64,000 nt of DNA from DATFVA01 sp963721075 (GTDB lineage Bacteria; Bacteroidota; Ignavibacteria; Ignavibacteriales; Ignavibacteriaceae): the NCBI GenBank assembly GCA_963721075.1, contig CAVRHV010000007.1:124001-188000 (forward strand), in the 5' to 3' direction. The translations under genes were made by a program, and so were the position numbers. Of the stretch, positions 28,016-36,531 are shown piece after piece; the first letter of the stretch is position 1, and every line of letters starts with the position of its first letter. Below the pieces are notes generated by a model that did not search any database, had not been told where the DNA came from, and saw only the letters and a program-made list of their open reading frames with translations.

Positions 28016-28936
28016 TTAGGAAGCTTTCTCTGTAATGTTAAGGAAATATTCTTCAAGGGACCTTGTCGGAACGACCGCACTGACTTCAATTTTATTCTCC
28101 ACAAGATAACGGTTAAGCGCGGCAATCTTCTCTGAGGAAAGGGAAAAAATCATTGTATTATTTACAATTGATTCAAGGTTATTGATATAGTCGGTATTCC
28201 CTATTACTTCCTTCGCTTTTGAAGAATCATTTACTTCAAATGATACCTTCAGTTTATTCATATTCAGCAGGTCATTTACCTTTCCTTCTACAATAGTTTT
28301 ACCCTTATTGATGATAATCATTCGGTTAGCTACCAGTTCCACTTCATATAAAATATGTGAAGATAAAAACAGCGTCTTTTTTCTGTCTCTGCTGAGGTGT
28401 ATGATAAGCTCTCTTATCTCCTTCATGCCCTGTGGATCCAGGCCGGTAGTCGGCTCATCAAGTATTATAAGATCAGGATCATGAAGCAGGGCCTGTGCAA
28501 GACCGAGTCTCTGTTTCATTCCGTGCGAGAATGTTTTTACCTTACTGTCATATCTTTTTTCCAGTCCGACAAGTTCAAGAATACTCATTATTTTCTGCCT
28601 GGATGTATCAGTCCCTGAGATCCTGCCCAGTATTTCAAGATTTTTATAAGCACTGAGGTAGCCGTAAAAGTCAGGTTTTTCAACGATTGCACCTATCCGT
28701 CGTAGTATAGAATTTCTTTCTTTTTTGAGCGATTTTCCAAAGATTTTGATCTCCCCTTCCGTGGGATTTATAAGCGACATCAGCATTCTGATTGTTGTGC
28801 TTTTTCCTGCGCCGTTAGGTCCAAGAAACCCGAATACATCTCCCTGGTATACATTAAGATTCAGACTGTTAACAGCTTTTACATCCCTGAATTCTTTGCT
28901 CAGGTTTTTAATCTCTATAATTTTCTCGTCGGTCAA
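28016..28936 (-). CDS. ABC transporter ATP-binding protein
   Basis: 306 aa. Walker A GPNGAGKST, Q-loop region, signature FSHGMKQRLGLAQALL, Walker B LIILDEPTTG and the H-loop SSHILYE are all present. The C-terminal 80 residues resemble the DUF4162-type tail of drug or lipid ABC-2 exporters. It forms a cassette with the permease and LolA-like genes downstream. It is divergent from nrdJ. Confidence 0.93.
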   Translation of the reverse strand: MTDEKIIEIKNLSKEFRDVKAVNSLNLNVYQGDVFGFLGPNGAGKSTTIRMLMSLINPTEGEIKIFGKSLKKERNSILRRIGAIVEKPDFYGYLSAYKNLEILGRISGTDTSRQKIMSILELVGLEKRYDSKVKTFSHGMKQRLGLAQALLHDPDLIILDEPTTGLDPQGMKEIRELIIHLSRDRKKTLFLSSHILYEVELVANRMIIINKGKTIVEGKVNDLLNMNKLKVSFEVNDSSKAKEVIGNTDYINNLESIVNNTMIFSLSSEKIAALNRYLVENKIEVSAVVPTRSLEEYFLNITEKAS

Positions 28937-29464
28937 TTTTTCTCCCGAAAGTGTGACTTAAAACTGTGTCCGGATCACAGTTCCAAAAATAAAAAACTAA
29001 ATGGCAGGAATCACTCTATTTTTATGAGCGGTCATAATATCACATAAGCGCTTTAAGGTGCTAACTTTATATCCAAAACACAGCTAAAAAGGTCACGAAT
29101 AAATGACGAAACCTTTTATTTTCAGACTAGTAAAAATTTATGATAAGAAGCAAATTAATTGAGAAAATTTATTTTTTGTTTTTGTAAAAAATTATAATAA
29201 TGTTTGTACATAAAGATGAGTTCATTAAAAATTTTTTTCATCTGATTATTTCCTTTCAGAAAAAAATTTTTTAGTTTCTGGTCAGTCGCGACAAAAAAAA
29301 ATTCAATCCAAATTTTCCTTAATGAAAGAGAATATTTTTTATAACAGGTATATTCAGCAGCTTTATTCAAATTCCGGTAACATCTCTTTTAAAGAGCAGC
29401 TTTATTACACTTCAGACAAGAAAATTAACATTAAGATAAATCACATTAAGCCCGGGAGTATTTA
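28937..29464. other. Long AT-rich intergenic region between ABC exporter and nrdJ
   Basis: 528 bp with no convincing gene. The 71-codon minus-strand open frame at 29155-29370 is low-complexity (Lys, Asn, Phe) and has no ribosome site, so it is rejected. Visible structures: an inverted repeat CAGAAA/TTTCTG around an A/T stem (29257-29280) and the 8-bp palindrome GTCGCGAC (29285-29292). No conserved cobalamin riboswitch core was recognised, nor a clear NrdR box. The nrdJ ATG follows GGGAG. Confidence 0.45.
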
Positions 29465-32400
29465 ATGCAGATTAAAAGATTTTTTACTAAAGAAGGAGAG
29501 GATCCTCTATCGTCATTTGATTTTGTTAAAAGAATTAGTGAGATAAAGAATCCGGATGGATCCATAGTCTTTCGTATGGAAGACGTGCATGTGCCTTCTC
29601 AATGGTCACAGGTAGCTACAGATATAATCGCACAAAAATATTTCCGTAAAGCTGGTGTTCCCAAGCTGTTGAAAAAAATAAGAGAGAAAGGCGTGCCCGC
29701 CTGGCTGCAGCCTTCAAAAGCCGACCTGGATAAAATGGAGCAGCTGCCCGAGAAAGAAAGATATTCTTCTGAAACTGATGCAAGACAGGTTTTTCACAGG
29801 CTGGCAGGCAACTGGACTTATTGGGGCTGGCAGGCAAATTATTTCGACAGTGAAGATGATGCCAAGGCGTTTTATGATGAGATGATGTATATGCTGGCAA
29901 ACCAGATGGCCGCACCTAATAGTCCGCAGTGGTTTAATACTGGTTTGAACTGGGCTTACGGGATTACAGGACCTTCTCAGGGACATTATTACGTTGATTA
30001 CAAAACTGGTGAGCTTACTGCTTCTTCTGATGCTTATACTCATCCCCAGCCGCATGCATGTTTTATCCAATCGGTAAGCGACGACCTGGTAAATGAAGGC
30101 GGAATAATGGACCTCTGGGTACGAGAAGCCCGTCTATTTAAATACGGTTCGGGAACCGGATCAAACTTCTCTGAAATCAGAGGTGCGAATGAACCCCTTA
30201 GCGGCGGTGGAAGATCTTCCGGTCTAATGTCATTCCTTAAAATAGGCGACAGATCCGCCGGTGCGATCAAATCAGGAGGTACTACACGGCGTGCCGCAAA
30301 AATGGTTACCCTGGATCTCGATCATCCCGATATAGAAGAGTATATAAACTGGAAAGTTACCGAGGAGCAGAAGGTTGCTTCACTGGTAGCAGGATCAAAG
30401 CTGTGTAATTATCATCTGAATGCCATAATGAAGGCATGCTATGATGAACATCCTGAGAATGACCGGTTCAATAAAAATTTTAATAAGAGACTTAAACACG
30501 CAGTGCTCGAGGCCAGAAAGGCCCTGATACCTAATAATTATATAGAACGGGTAATTCATCTTGCCAAACTTGGTTTCAAATCGATAGAGTTCCCGGTTTA
30601 TGATGTAGATTGGAATTCAGATGCTTATGCTACTGTGTCGGGACAGAATTCAAATAACTCCATAAGAGTTACTAATAAATTTATGGAGGCTGTTCAGAAT
30701 GACGGCGACTGGAACCTCTACTGGCGTACAGAAAAGAAAAGAGCAAAGAAGGAAAACAGATCACCCAAAGCATGCAAAACACTGAGAGCCAGGGAGTTGT
30801 TTGAGGATATCAGTTATGCTGCCTGGTCGTGCGCTGATCCGGGAATACAGTTCCATTCTACAATAAATGAATGGCATACCTGCCCTAAAGATGGTGAAAT
30901 CAAGGCGTCAAATCCCTGCAGCGAGTATATGTTCCTGGATGATACTGCCTGTAACCTTGCTTCATTAAACCTTGTGAAGTTTTACGACTCTGAATCAAAG
31001 AAATTTTCAATAACTCCTTATCGGCATGCCGTTAGACTATGGACCATAGTTCTGGAGATAAGTGTTCTGATGGCCCAGTTTCCTAGTAAGGAAATAGCCC
31101 GGTTAAGCTATGATTTCAGAACCCTCGGTCTTGGATATGCAAACCTTGGATCTTTATTGATGCTCCAGGGTATTCCATATGATAGTAATGAAGGTTTTGC
31201 AATATGTGGTGCTTTAACCGCTATAATGCATATGACAGCCTACGCCGCTTCTGCTGAGATGGCAAAAGAGGCAGGTCCTTTCAGTAAGTATGAGAAGAAT
31301 AAAGATGCTATGCTGAGGGTTATAAGGAACCACCGCAGGGCAGCTTATAATGTACCTCATGAGGAGTATGAAGGCCTTTCAATTTATCCGGTAGGTATAA
31401 ATCCCAAACATTGTCCTTCAGATCTTCTTAAAGCTGCAAGAGAGGATGCCGACCTTGCTCTGGAGATGGGAACACAGTACGGTTTCAGAAATGCACAGGT
31501 TACGGTGATCGCTCCGACCGGAACGATAGGACTTGTAATGGACTGTGATACTACTGGTGTTGAACCGGACTTCGCTCTGGTAAAATTCAAAAAACTGGCA
31601 GGCGGAGGTTACTTCAAGATTATCAATCAGTCAATTCCTCCCGCTTTGGAAAGAATGGGCTATAATAAAGATCAGATAAATGAAATCGTTAAATATGCAA
31701 AAGGTTCAGGGTCGCTGGTGGGATGTCCTTATATTAATCATGAATCCCTGAAGGCAAAAGGTTTTACTGAAGAGGCTCTTGCTAAAATTGAAAAAGTGCT
31801 TCCTTCAGTATTCGAATTAAGCTTTGCCTTTAACAAATATACTCTTGGACTTGAATTCCTGACAAAGAAGCTTAACCTGTCTGAAGACGATATAGATTCT
31901 TATGATTTTAACCTGCTTAGCAAATTAGGATTTTCAAAACAGGAAATTGCATCCGCAAATGATTATGTGTGCGGAACAATGACAGTAGAAGGAGCTCCAT
32001 TCCTTAAACATGATCATTACCCGGTGTTTGACTGCGCAAATAAATGCGGTAAAAAAGGTACAAGGTTTATACGCCCTATAGCGCACATAAGGATGATGGC
32101 CTCTGCTCAGCCTTTCATATCAGGTGCTATTTCAAAAACAATAAATCTTCCTAACCAGGCTTCTGTGGAAGATATAAAAGATGCTTATACTCAGTCCTGG
32201 AAGCTAGGCATCAAGGCAAATGCTCTCTATCGTGACGGCTCGAAACTCTCTCAGCCTCTTAACTCAGTGAGCGAGGAGGAACTGGAAGCACTTCTTGAGG
32301 ACAAAGAAAATAACGACATTGTAAAAGTGGCTGAAAAGATCATTCACAGGTATATTGCTAAAAGAAGAAGACTTCCCGACAGAAGAACAGGATATACTCA

Positions 32401-33055
32401 GAAGGCAAAGATCAACGGCCAGTCTGTTTACATAAGAACCGGAGAATATGATAACGGTCAGCTGGGAGAAATATTCATTGATATGCACCGTGAAGGCGCT
32501 GCTTTCCGAAGCCTGCTGAACTGTTTTGCAATATCTATTTCATTAGGACTTCAGCATGGCGTACCGCTTGAAGAATTTGTTGATGCCTTCGTTTTCACAC
32601 GTTTTGAGCCGAGCGGTATCGTGTCTGGAAATGAAAAGATCAAAATGGCAACCTCAGTTATAGATTATATATTCCGTGAACTTGCTGTTACTTATCTCGG
32701 CAGAAACGACCTTTCTCACGCGGATGATGAAGTGAAGACCAAGACTTCTCACAGCATCGTTAAGAAAATTATCGAGCCAGAATTTGAAAGTGAAGAAGTT
32801 GTAAGCGAGAGACTGATTGATCTCGATAAGGATAACGGCTCATACGATTATTCTTATTCATCGAAAGAAGAAAAATTTCATAAACATCCGGAGGGATTGG
32901 CCCAGGTAAACAATAGTATGACCTCCAAGGTGAGACGTGCTATTGAAGCAGGATATACCGGAGATATCTGTACCGAGTGTCAGAGCATGACTATGGTTCG
33001 GAACGGGACCTGCCTCAAATGTATGACCTGCGGTTCAACCTCTGGCTGCAGCTAA
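29465..33055 (+). CDS. nrdJ: Adenosylcobalamin-dependent ribonucleoside-diphosphate reductase (class II)
   Basis: 1196 aa. The substrate-site signature GSGTGSNFSEIRG, the NPCSEYMFLDDTACN loop, APTGTIG and the radical-site region NQASVEDIKDAYTQSWKLG are present. A TSCPD domain (YDNGQLGEIFIDMHREGAA) near residues 985-1060 and a C-terminal cysteine cluster (CTECQSMTMVRNG, CLKCMTCGSTSGC) that supplies reducing thiols complete the protein. It makes dNDPs using B12 rather than oxygen, so it suits anoxic growth. It is single-gene, with no nrdR or class I genes nearby. Confidence 0.95.
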   Translation: MQIKRFFTKEGEDPLSSFDFVKRISEIKNPDGSIVFRMEDVHVPSQWSQVATDIIAQKYFRKAGVPKLLKKIREKGVPAWLQPSKADLDKMEQLPEKERYSSETDARQVFHRLAGNWTYWGWQANYFDSEDDAKAFYDEMMYMLANQMAAPNSPQWFNTGLNWAYGITGPSQGHYYVDYKTGELTASSDAYTHPQPHACFIQSVSDDLVNEGGIMDLWVREARLFKYGSGTGSNFSEIRGANEPLSGGGRSSGLMSFLKIGDRSAGAIKSGGTTRRAAKMVTLDLDHPDIEEYINWKVTEEQKVASLVAGSKLCNYHLNAIMKACYDEHPENDRFNKNFNKRLKHAVLEARKALIPNNYIERVIHLAKLGFKSIEFPVYDVDWNSDAYATVSGQNSNNSIRVTNKFMEAVQNDGDWNLYWRTEKKRAKKENRSPKACKTLRARELFEDISYAAWSCADPGIQFHSTINEWHTCPKDGEIKASNPCSEYMFLDDTACNLASLNLVKFYDSESKKFSITPYRHAVRLWTIVLEISVLMAQFPSKEIARLSYDFRTLGLGYANLGSLLMLQGIPYDSNEGFAICGALTAIMHMTAYAASAEMAKEAGPFSKYEKNKDAMLRVIRNHRRAAYNVPHEEYEGLSIYPVGINPKHCPSDLLKAAREDADLALEMGTQYGFRNAQVTVIAPTGTIGLVMDCDTTGVEPDFALVKFKKLAGGGYFKIINQSIPPALERMGYNKDQINEIVKYAKGSGSLVGCPYINHESLKAKGFTEEALAKIEKVLPSVFELSFAFNKYTLGLEFLTKKLNLSEDDIDSYDFNLLSKLGFSKQEIASANDYVCGTMTVEGAPFLKHDHYPVFDCANKCGKKGTRFIRPIAHIRMMASAQPFISGAISKTINLPNQASVEDIKDAYTQSWKLGIKANALYRDGSKLSQPLNSVSEEELEALLEDKENNDIVKVAEKIIHRYIAKRRRLPDRRTGYTQKAKINGQSVYIRTGEYDNGQLGEIFIDMHREGAAFRSLLNCFAISISLGLQHGVPLEEFVDAFVFTRFEPSGIVSGNEKIKMATSVIDYIFRELAVTYLGRNDLSHADDEVKTKTSHSIVKKIIEPEFESEEVVSERLIDLDKDNGSYDYSYSSKEEKFHKHPEGLAQVNNSMTSKVRRAIEAGYTGDICTECQSMTMVRNGTCLKCMTCGSTSGCS

Positions 33056-33081
33056 GTAATTCTGATTTTACCATTGATATG

Positions 33082-33120
33082 AAAAAAACCGGATAAATTA
33101 TCCGGTTTTTTTTATTTTTT
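33082..33120 (+). terminator. Rho-independent terminator after nrdJ
   Basis: AACCGGATA pairs with TATCCGGTT around an AAT loop; the flanking A and T runs lengthen the stem. A long T tract (TTTTTTTTATTTTTT) follows on the plus strand. Starts about 27 bp after the nrdJ stop. Confidence 0.88.
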
Positions 33121-33289
33121 CCTGTCAAATAAGGTTCTTGTAACTTCATATTTTATAATCACTTACAACTAATTCCAATTGAATCATCTGACTATTTTCT
33201 CCAATTCTGGAAGAGTAATCTATTAGCCCGGGGCTCTTTCTCGGCAGGCATATCAGTTTCGAAAGTAGCCTCTCCACTTTCCTGACGAC

Positions 33290-34141
33290 TTAAAATTTGA
33301 AATTAAGTCCCATCCTGAATCCATCGTTAGATGGAAACACTGTTAGTTCGGGGATATTACTTTCATACGGATCAGCTTCATTCAGATTTACCACTGCCCT
33401 GCTTATAACTACCCCGATTGCTGCCCCCAGGATAGTATCTGAAAACCAATGATTATCTGAATATATTCTCTGGTAAGCTGTTAATGCTGCAAGTCCATAC
33501 AATCCAATCGTCGCATAAATATTGTTTATCCTTTCAGCAAGGACAGTGGAGACTGTAAAAGCAACTGTTGTATGGCCTGAAGGAAGTGAATAATAATCGT
33601 TATCAAAATTATAATTGCCAAAATCAGCATTGCCGTTATTAGTATACGGCCGGCTCCGTGAGAAAATCATTTTCAGCAGCACATTGATTGTACCGGCATA
33701 GAGCAGAGATTCTGCAAGCAGCCTGCCGGTAAGAGAAACCGATCGATCATTAAAAATCAGACCAGCGGCATATATCCCGGCCGAGAGTGAAACCGCTGGA
33801 ACGACTTCTCCATAATACTTCCCGGCTTTAGTTATATCATCAAGTGAGTTGGTCTGGTTTTCCCGTACTGCATTTCTGACCTCATCATCCAGAAGCATAG
33901 AAAGAGCAGTACCTCCGAGTATTGATCCGGTAATAACCCAGTCCTTTTCCGTAAAATGCGCAGGAGCTCTGAGAATATCCCATCCGTCGCTTAAACTCTT
34001 ATTGAAATCGTATTTTATGAGCTGATACGCCGTAGGAGAAGTCAGATCTGTATTTGTAGAATCTTTATCCCGATTGCCCGGAAAGACTGTATTAGCATAG
34101 AAAATGATTGAGATAATGAGGAGAGATAAGTAACGGCTCAT
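33290..34141 (-). CDS. PAP2-family phosphatase with signal peptide
   Basis: 283 aa. The signal peptide is MSRYLSLLIISIIFYANTVFPG. The three motifs are KMIFSRSRP, SLPSGHT and SDNHWFSD. The C-terminus (NDGFRMGLNFKF) ends with an aromatic residue, as in outer-membrane-associated forms, although helices are also predicted in the core. It probably dephosphorylates a lipid phosphate in the envelope. A second, unrelated-length PAP2 protein lies at 23.3 kb. It follows the NlpC/P60 gene by 78 bp. Confidence 0.85.
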   Translation of the reverse strand: MSRYLSLLIISIIFYANTVFPGNRDKDSTNTDLTSPTAYQLIKYDFNKSLSDGWDILRAPAHFTEKDWVITGSILGGTALSMLLDDEVRNAVRENQTNSLDDITKAGKYYGEVVPAVSLSAGIYAAGLIFNDRSVSLTGRLLAESLLYAGTINVLLKMIFSRSRPYTNNGNADFGNYNFDNDYYSLPSGHTTVAFTVSTVLAERINNIYATIGLYGLAALTAYQRIYSDNHWFSDTILGAAIGVVISRAVVNLNEADPYESNIPELTVFPSNDGFRMGLNFKF

Positions 34142-34219
34142 TAGATTTCCTGAATGGGTGAAAAAAATACAAGTTAATAAAAATCTCTGATGCAGTGTTA
34201 TGACGGAAAGTAATTCGTA

Positions 34220-34903
34220 TTAAAAAATACCATCATCTTCAATCCTTCTTCCTCCCATAAAGCGTCTTGAGTAATAATCCTGATCAAGTGAAGAGACAAT
34301 TACTCCGTTTCTGGAACTTGCATGGGCGAAAAGATTATCCCCTATGTAGATGCCGACATGGCCGGGACGGACCCGCCTTCGTGTATTAAAAAAAACCAGA
34401 TCCCCAAACTTTAGATCTTCACGATTATCTATTTCCATTCCCTGTTTATACTGTTCTCTGGCAGATCTGTTCAGATCAAGAGATAAGACATTATGATATA
34501 CCGTTTGTGTAAACGCTGAGCAGTCAATCCCGTTAGTTGAATTGCCGCCGTACTTATAGGGTGTATCCAGATATTTAATGATCTCCATCAGCAATTTTTC
34601 TTTCATCGAGCTATTATCGGCAGTTATATCAGTTGATGAGTTATCCGATTTAAGCTGCTTCATTACGGAGGTTATATCTATTCCCTGGTCATCCGGAATG
34701 TCATCATCACCTTCTTCTGCCAGTGAGTCGTCAGGGAGAGTAAAATCTTCTTTATCAGAAAAGCGCTGGTGTTCTGTAGAATCCTCTTCCTTATTATTTC
34801 GGTCATACCTTGAAGTATAGGAAGAAGACGAGCACCCCATAAAAGTTGTAACAGCGGCAAAAAATAGCAGAATCAGGATGTTTTTGAATGAATTGAGGGA
34901 CAT
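34220..34903 (-). CDS. NlpC/P60 family lipoprotein
   Basis: 227 aa. The lipobox ends at Cys24 (FMGC). Residues 25-105 are a Ser/Asp/Glu-rich linker. The papain-like domain (about 110-225) has catalytic Cys128 in NGIDCSAF, His182 in PGHVGIYIG and a third polar residue, His194, in LFAHASS. Such enzymes cleave D-Glu to diamino-acid bonds in peptidoglycan stems. Starts 3 bp after the sigma factor stop. Confidence 0.92.
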   Translation of the reverse strand: MSLNSFKNILILLFFAAVTTFMGCSSSSYTSRYDRNNKEEDSTEHQRFSDKEDFTLPDDSLAEEGDDDIPDDQGIDITSVMKQLKSDNSSTDITADNSSMKEKLLMEIIKYLDTPYKYGGNSTNGIDCSAFTQTVYHNVLSLDLNRSAREQYKQGMEIDNREDLKFGDLVFFNTRRRVRPGHVGIYIGDNLFAHASSRNGVIVSSLDQDYYSRRFMGGRRIEDDGIF

Positions 34904-34906
34904 TTG

Positions 34907-35762
34907 TCAGCCGAGATATGTTTTCAGATTTTTACTTCTGGAAGCATGCCTGAGGCGGCGAATAGCTTTCTCTTTGATCTGTCTGACCCTTTCCCTTGTT
35001 AAATTGAACCTTTCTCCTATTTCCTCCAGTGTCATCGAGTGTTCTTTATTTAATCCGAAATAAAGCTGAATTACTTCAGCCTCACGATTAGATAAGGTTG
35101 ATAAAGCCCGCTGAATCTCACTCTTGAGTGATTCATTCATAAGAATATAATCGGGTGAGGGCTGCTGATCATCTTCAATAACATCAAGGAGCCTGTTTTC
35201 TTCTCCCTGGGCAAATGGTGCGTCCATTGAGACATGTCTGCCCGAAATTTTCAGATTATCGGCAACTTCGCTGACATCCATATCTAGTTCCTGAGCAAGT
35301 TCCTGTGCACTGGGTTCTCTTTCAAATTCCTGCTCAAGATTGCTGTATGCTTTTCCGATTTTGTTTAGACGCACCTACACGATTCAAGGGGAGACGTACA
35401 ATACGAGACTGTTCTGCAAGAGCCTGCAGAATCGACTGTCTGATCCACCAGACAGCATAAGAGATGAATTTGAATCCCCTGGTTTCATCGAACCTCTTTG
35501 CCGCCTTAATTAAACCCAGATTGCCCTCGTTTATAAGGTCGCCGAGCGATAGTCCCTGATTCTGGTACTGTTTAGCTACGCTGACCACAAATCTCAGGTT
35601 TGCTTTCGTAAGTCTCTCAAGCGCTGAGCGATCACCGTTCCTGATTTTTACAGCAAGCTCAATTTCCTGATCCGGCGTTAAAAGGTCTACCCTTCCGATT
35701 TCCTGAAGATATTTATCAAGCGATTGACTTTCTCTATTGGTAAATTGCTTTGTTATCCTCAC
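34907..35762 (-). CDS. rpoD: Primary RNA polymerase sigma factor, Bacteroidota-type, frameshifted
   Basis: Frames 35334-35762 and 34907-35374 join near 35363-35375 (one surplus base in GGTGCGTCTAAAC) to give about 284 aa. Region 1.2 SLDKYLQEIGRVDLLT, region 2 (LRFVVSVAKQYQNQGLSLGD, KFISYAVWWIRQSI), region 3 (LEQEFEREPSAQELA) and region 4 (TLEEIGERFNLTRERVRQIK) are all conserved. The lack of region 1.1 fits the short group 1 sigma of Bacteroidota. The break falls in the LNRVGALNKIG stretch between regions 2 and 3. Cells cannot lose this gene, so the shift is probably an artefact. Confidence 0.9.
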
Positions 35763-35780
35763 AGCAATATCTCCCGATAA

Positions 35781-36044
35781 TTATGTATTAATCGTATCAA
35801 CGATACCGACAATAGAAGCATCAACCGGAGCCATATCTACAGGCAGAGGGATTACTGCTTCTGAAGCGGTTATATAAATTATAGTTTCCCCGGGACCGGC
35901 TCCCACAGTATCAACTGCTACAATCGGTTCGCCGGTATTCTTATATTCAGAATTGATTGGCTGAACAAACATCAGTTTAAAGTTATTTAGGGCGCTGTAT
36001 TTTCTGGTTGCCCATATATTGCCGATTACTTTTCCAAGAAACAA
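35781..36044 (-). CDS. Bacterial microcompartment vertex protein (EutN/CcmL family)
   Basis: 87 aa. MFLGKVIGNIWATRKYSALN, AVDTVGAGPGETIIYITAS and VDASIVGIVDTI are the conserved EutN/CcmL elements. These pentamers cap the twelve vertices of a microcompartment shell. A second copy lies 59 bp upstream. No shell hexamer (BMC-H/T) is seen in this window. Located between deoB and the sigma factor, all on the minus strand. Confidence 0.9.
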   Translation of the reverse strand: MFLGKVIGNIWATRKYSALNNFKLMFVQPINSEYKNTGEPIVAVDTVGAGPGETIIYITASEAVIPLPVDMAPVDASIVGIVDTINT

Positions 36045-36103
36045 TTATTATACCATTTTAATTAATCTTCGGGCTGGTTAACTATCCTTAATTTTGAACT
36101 CTA

Positions 36104-36400
36104 TTAAGCTTCCTGATTCGAAAGGTATTCTTTAAGGGCTACGTCAAGTTTATCAACGATCGCCATTATTACTGCATCAACAGGTTTATTTTTAGTGAAT
36201 TCGGTTTGTCTTGATGAACTGCCTGTGGCAACAAGTACCACTTCTCCTTCTCCGGCTCCAACGCTGTCGACAGCAACAACAAAATGCTCTTTTTCATTCA
36301 GCTCGAGATCCAGCTGTCTTACAATAAGAAATTTGGCCCCGACAAGATTTTCATCTTTTTTTGTTGACCAGACCGTACCAATTACTTTTCCTAAAAACAT
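36104..36400 (-). CDS. Bacterial microcompartment vertex protein (EutN/CcmL family), second copy
   Basis: 98 aa. MFLGKVIGTVWSTKKDENLVG, FVVAVDSVGAGEGEVVLVAT and VDAVIMAIVDKLDV define the pentamer fold. It shares the N-terminal and glycine-rich loops with the 87-aa paralogue but has a longer C-terminal helix (ALKEYLSNQEA). Two different vertex proteins side by side occur in several BMC loci and usually indicate a heterogeneous shell. deoB starts its reading frame's end 131 bp upstream. Confidence 0.92.
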   Translation of the reverse strand: MFLGKVIGTVWSTKKDENLVGAKFLIVRQLDLELNEKEHFVVAVDSVGAGEGEVVLVATGSSSRQTEFTKNKPVDAVIMAIVDKLDVALKEYLSNQEA

Positions 36401-36531
36401 ACAGGTTCATCCTTATGTTCATTTACTGTAATAAACTGGGTTAATATACTTTTCATTTATAAAAAATACAATCACCTGGACTATGATTGGGCTTCAATGT
36501 GTGATTAGAAATGCTTCTTTTTTACCTGTCT

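Noticed and set aside
29155..29370. A 71-codon minus-strand open frame upstream of nrdJ
   Set aside because: Its Lys/Asn/Phe-rich composition follows from the AT-rich DNA, and no ribosome site or homologous motif is visible.
28937..29464. Cobalamin riboswitch upstream of the B12-dependent reductase
   Set aside because: Expected by function, but the conserved core sequence of that riboswitch class could not be found by eye.
33130..33285. Coding-like stretch (MPAEKEPRANRLLFQNWRK) downstream of the second PAP2 gene
   Set aside because: Only about 30 codons, with a stop upstream in frame, no start with a ribosome site and no recognisable family.
34907..35762. Programmed frameshifting in the sigma factor or rpoC
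   Set aside because: Similar breaks occur throughout unrelated genes, so a general sequence-error explanation is simpler.
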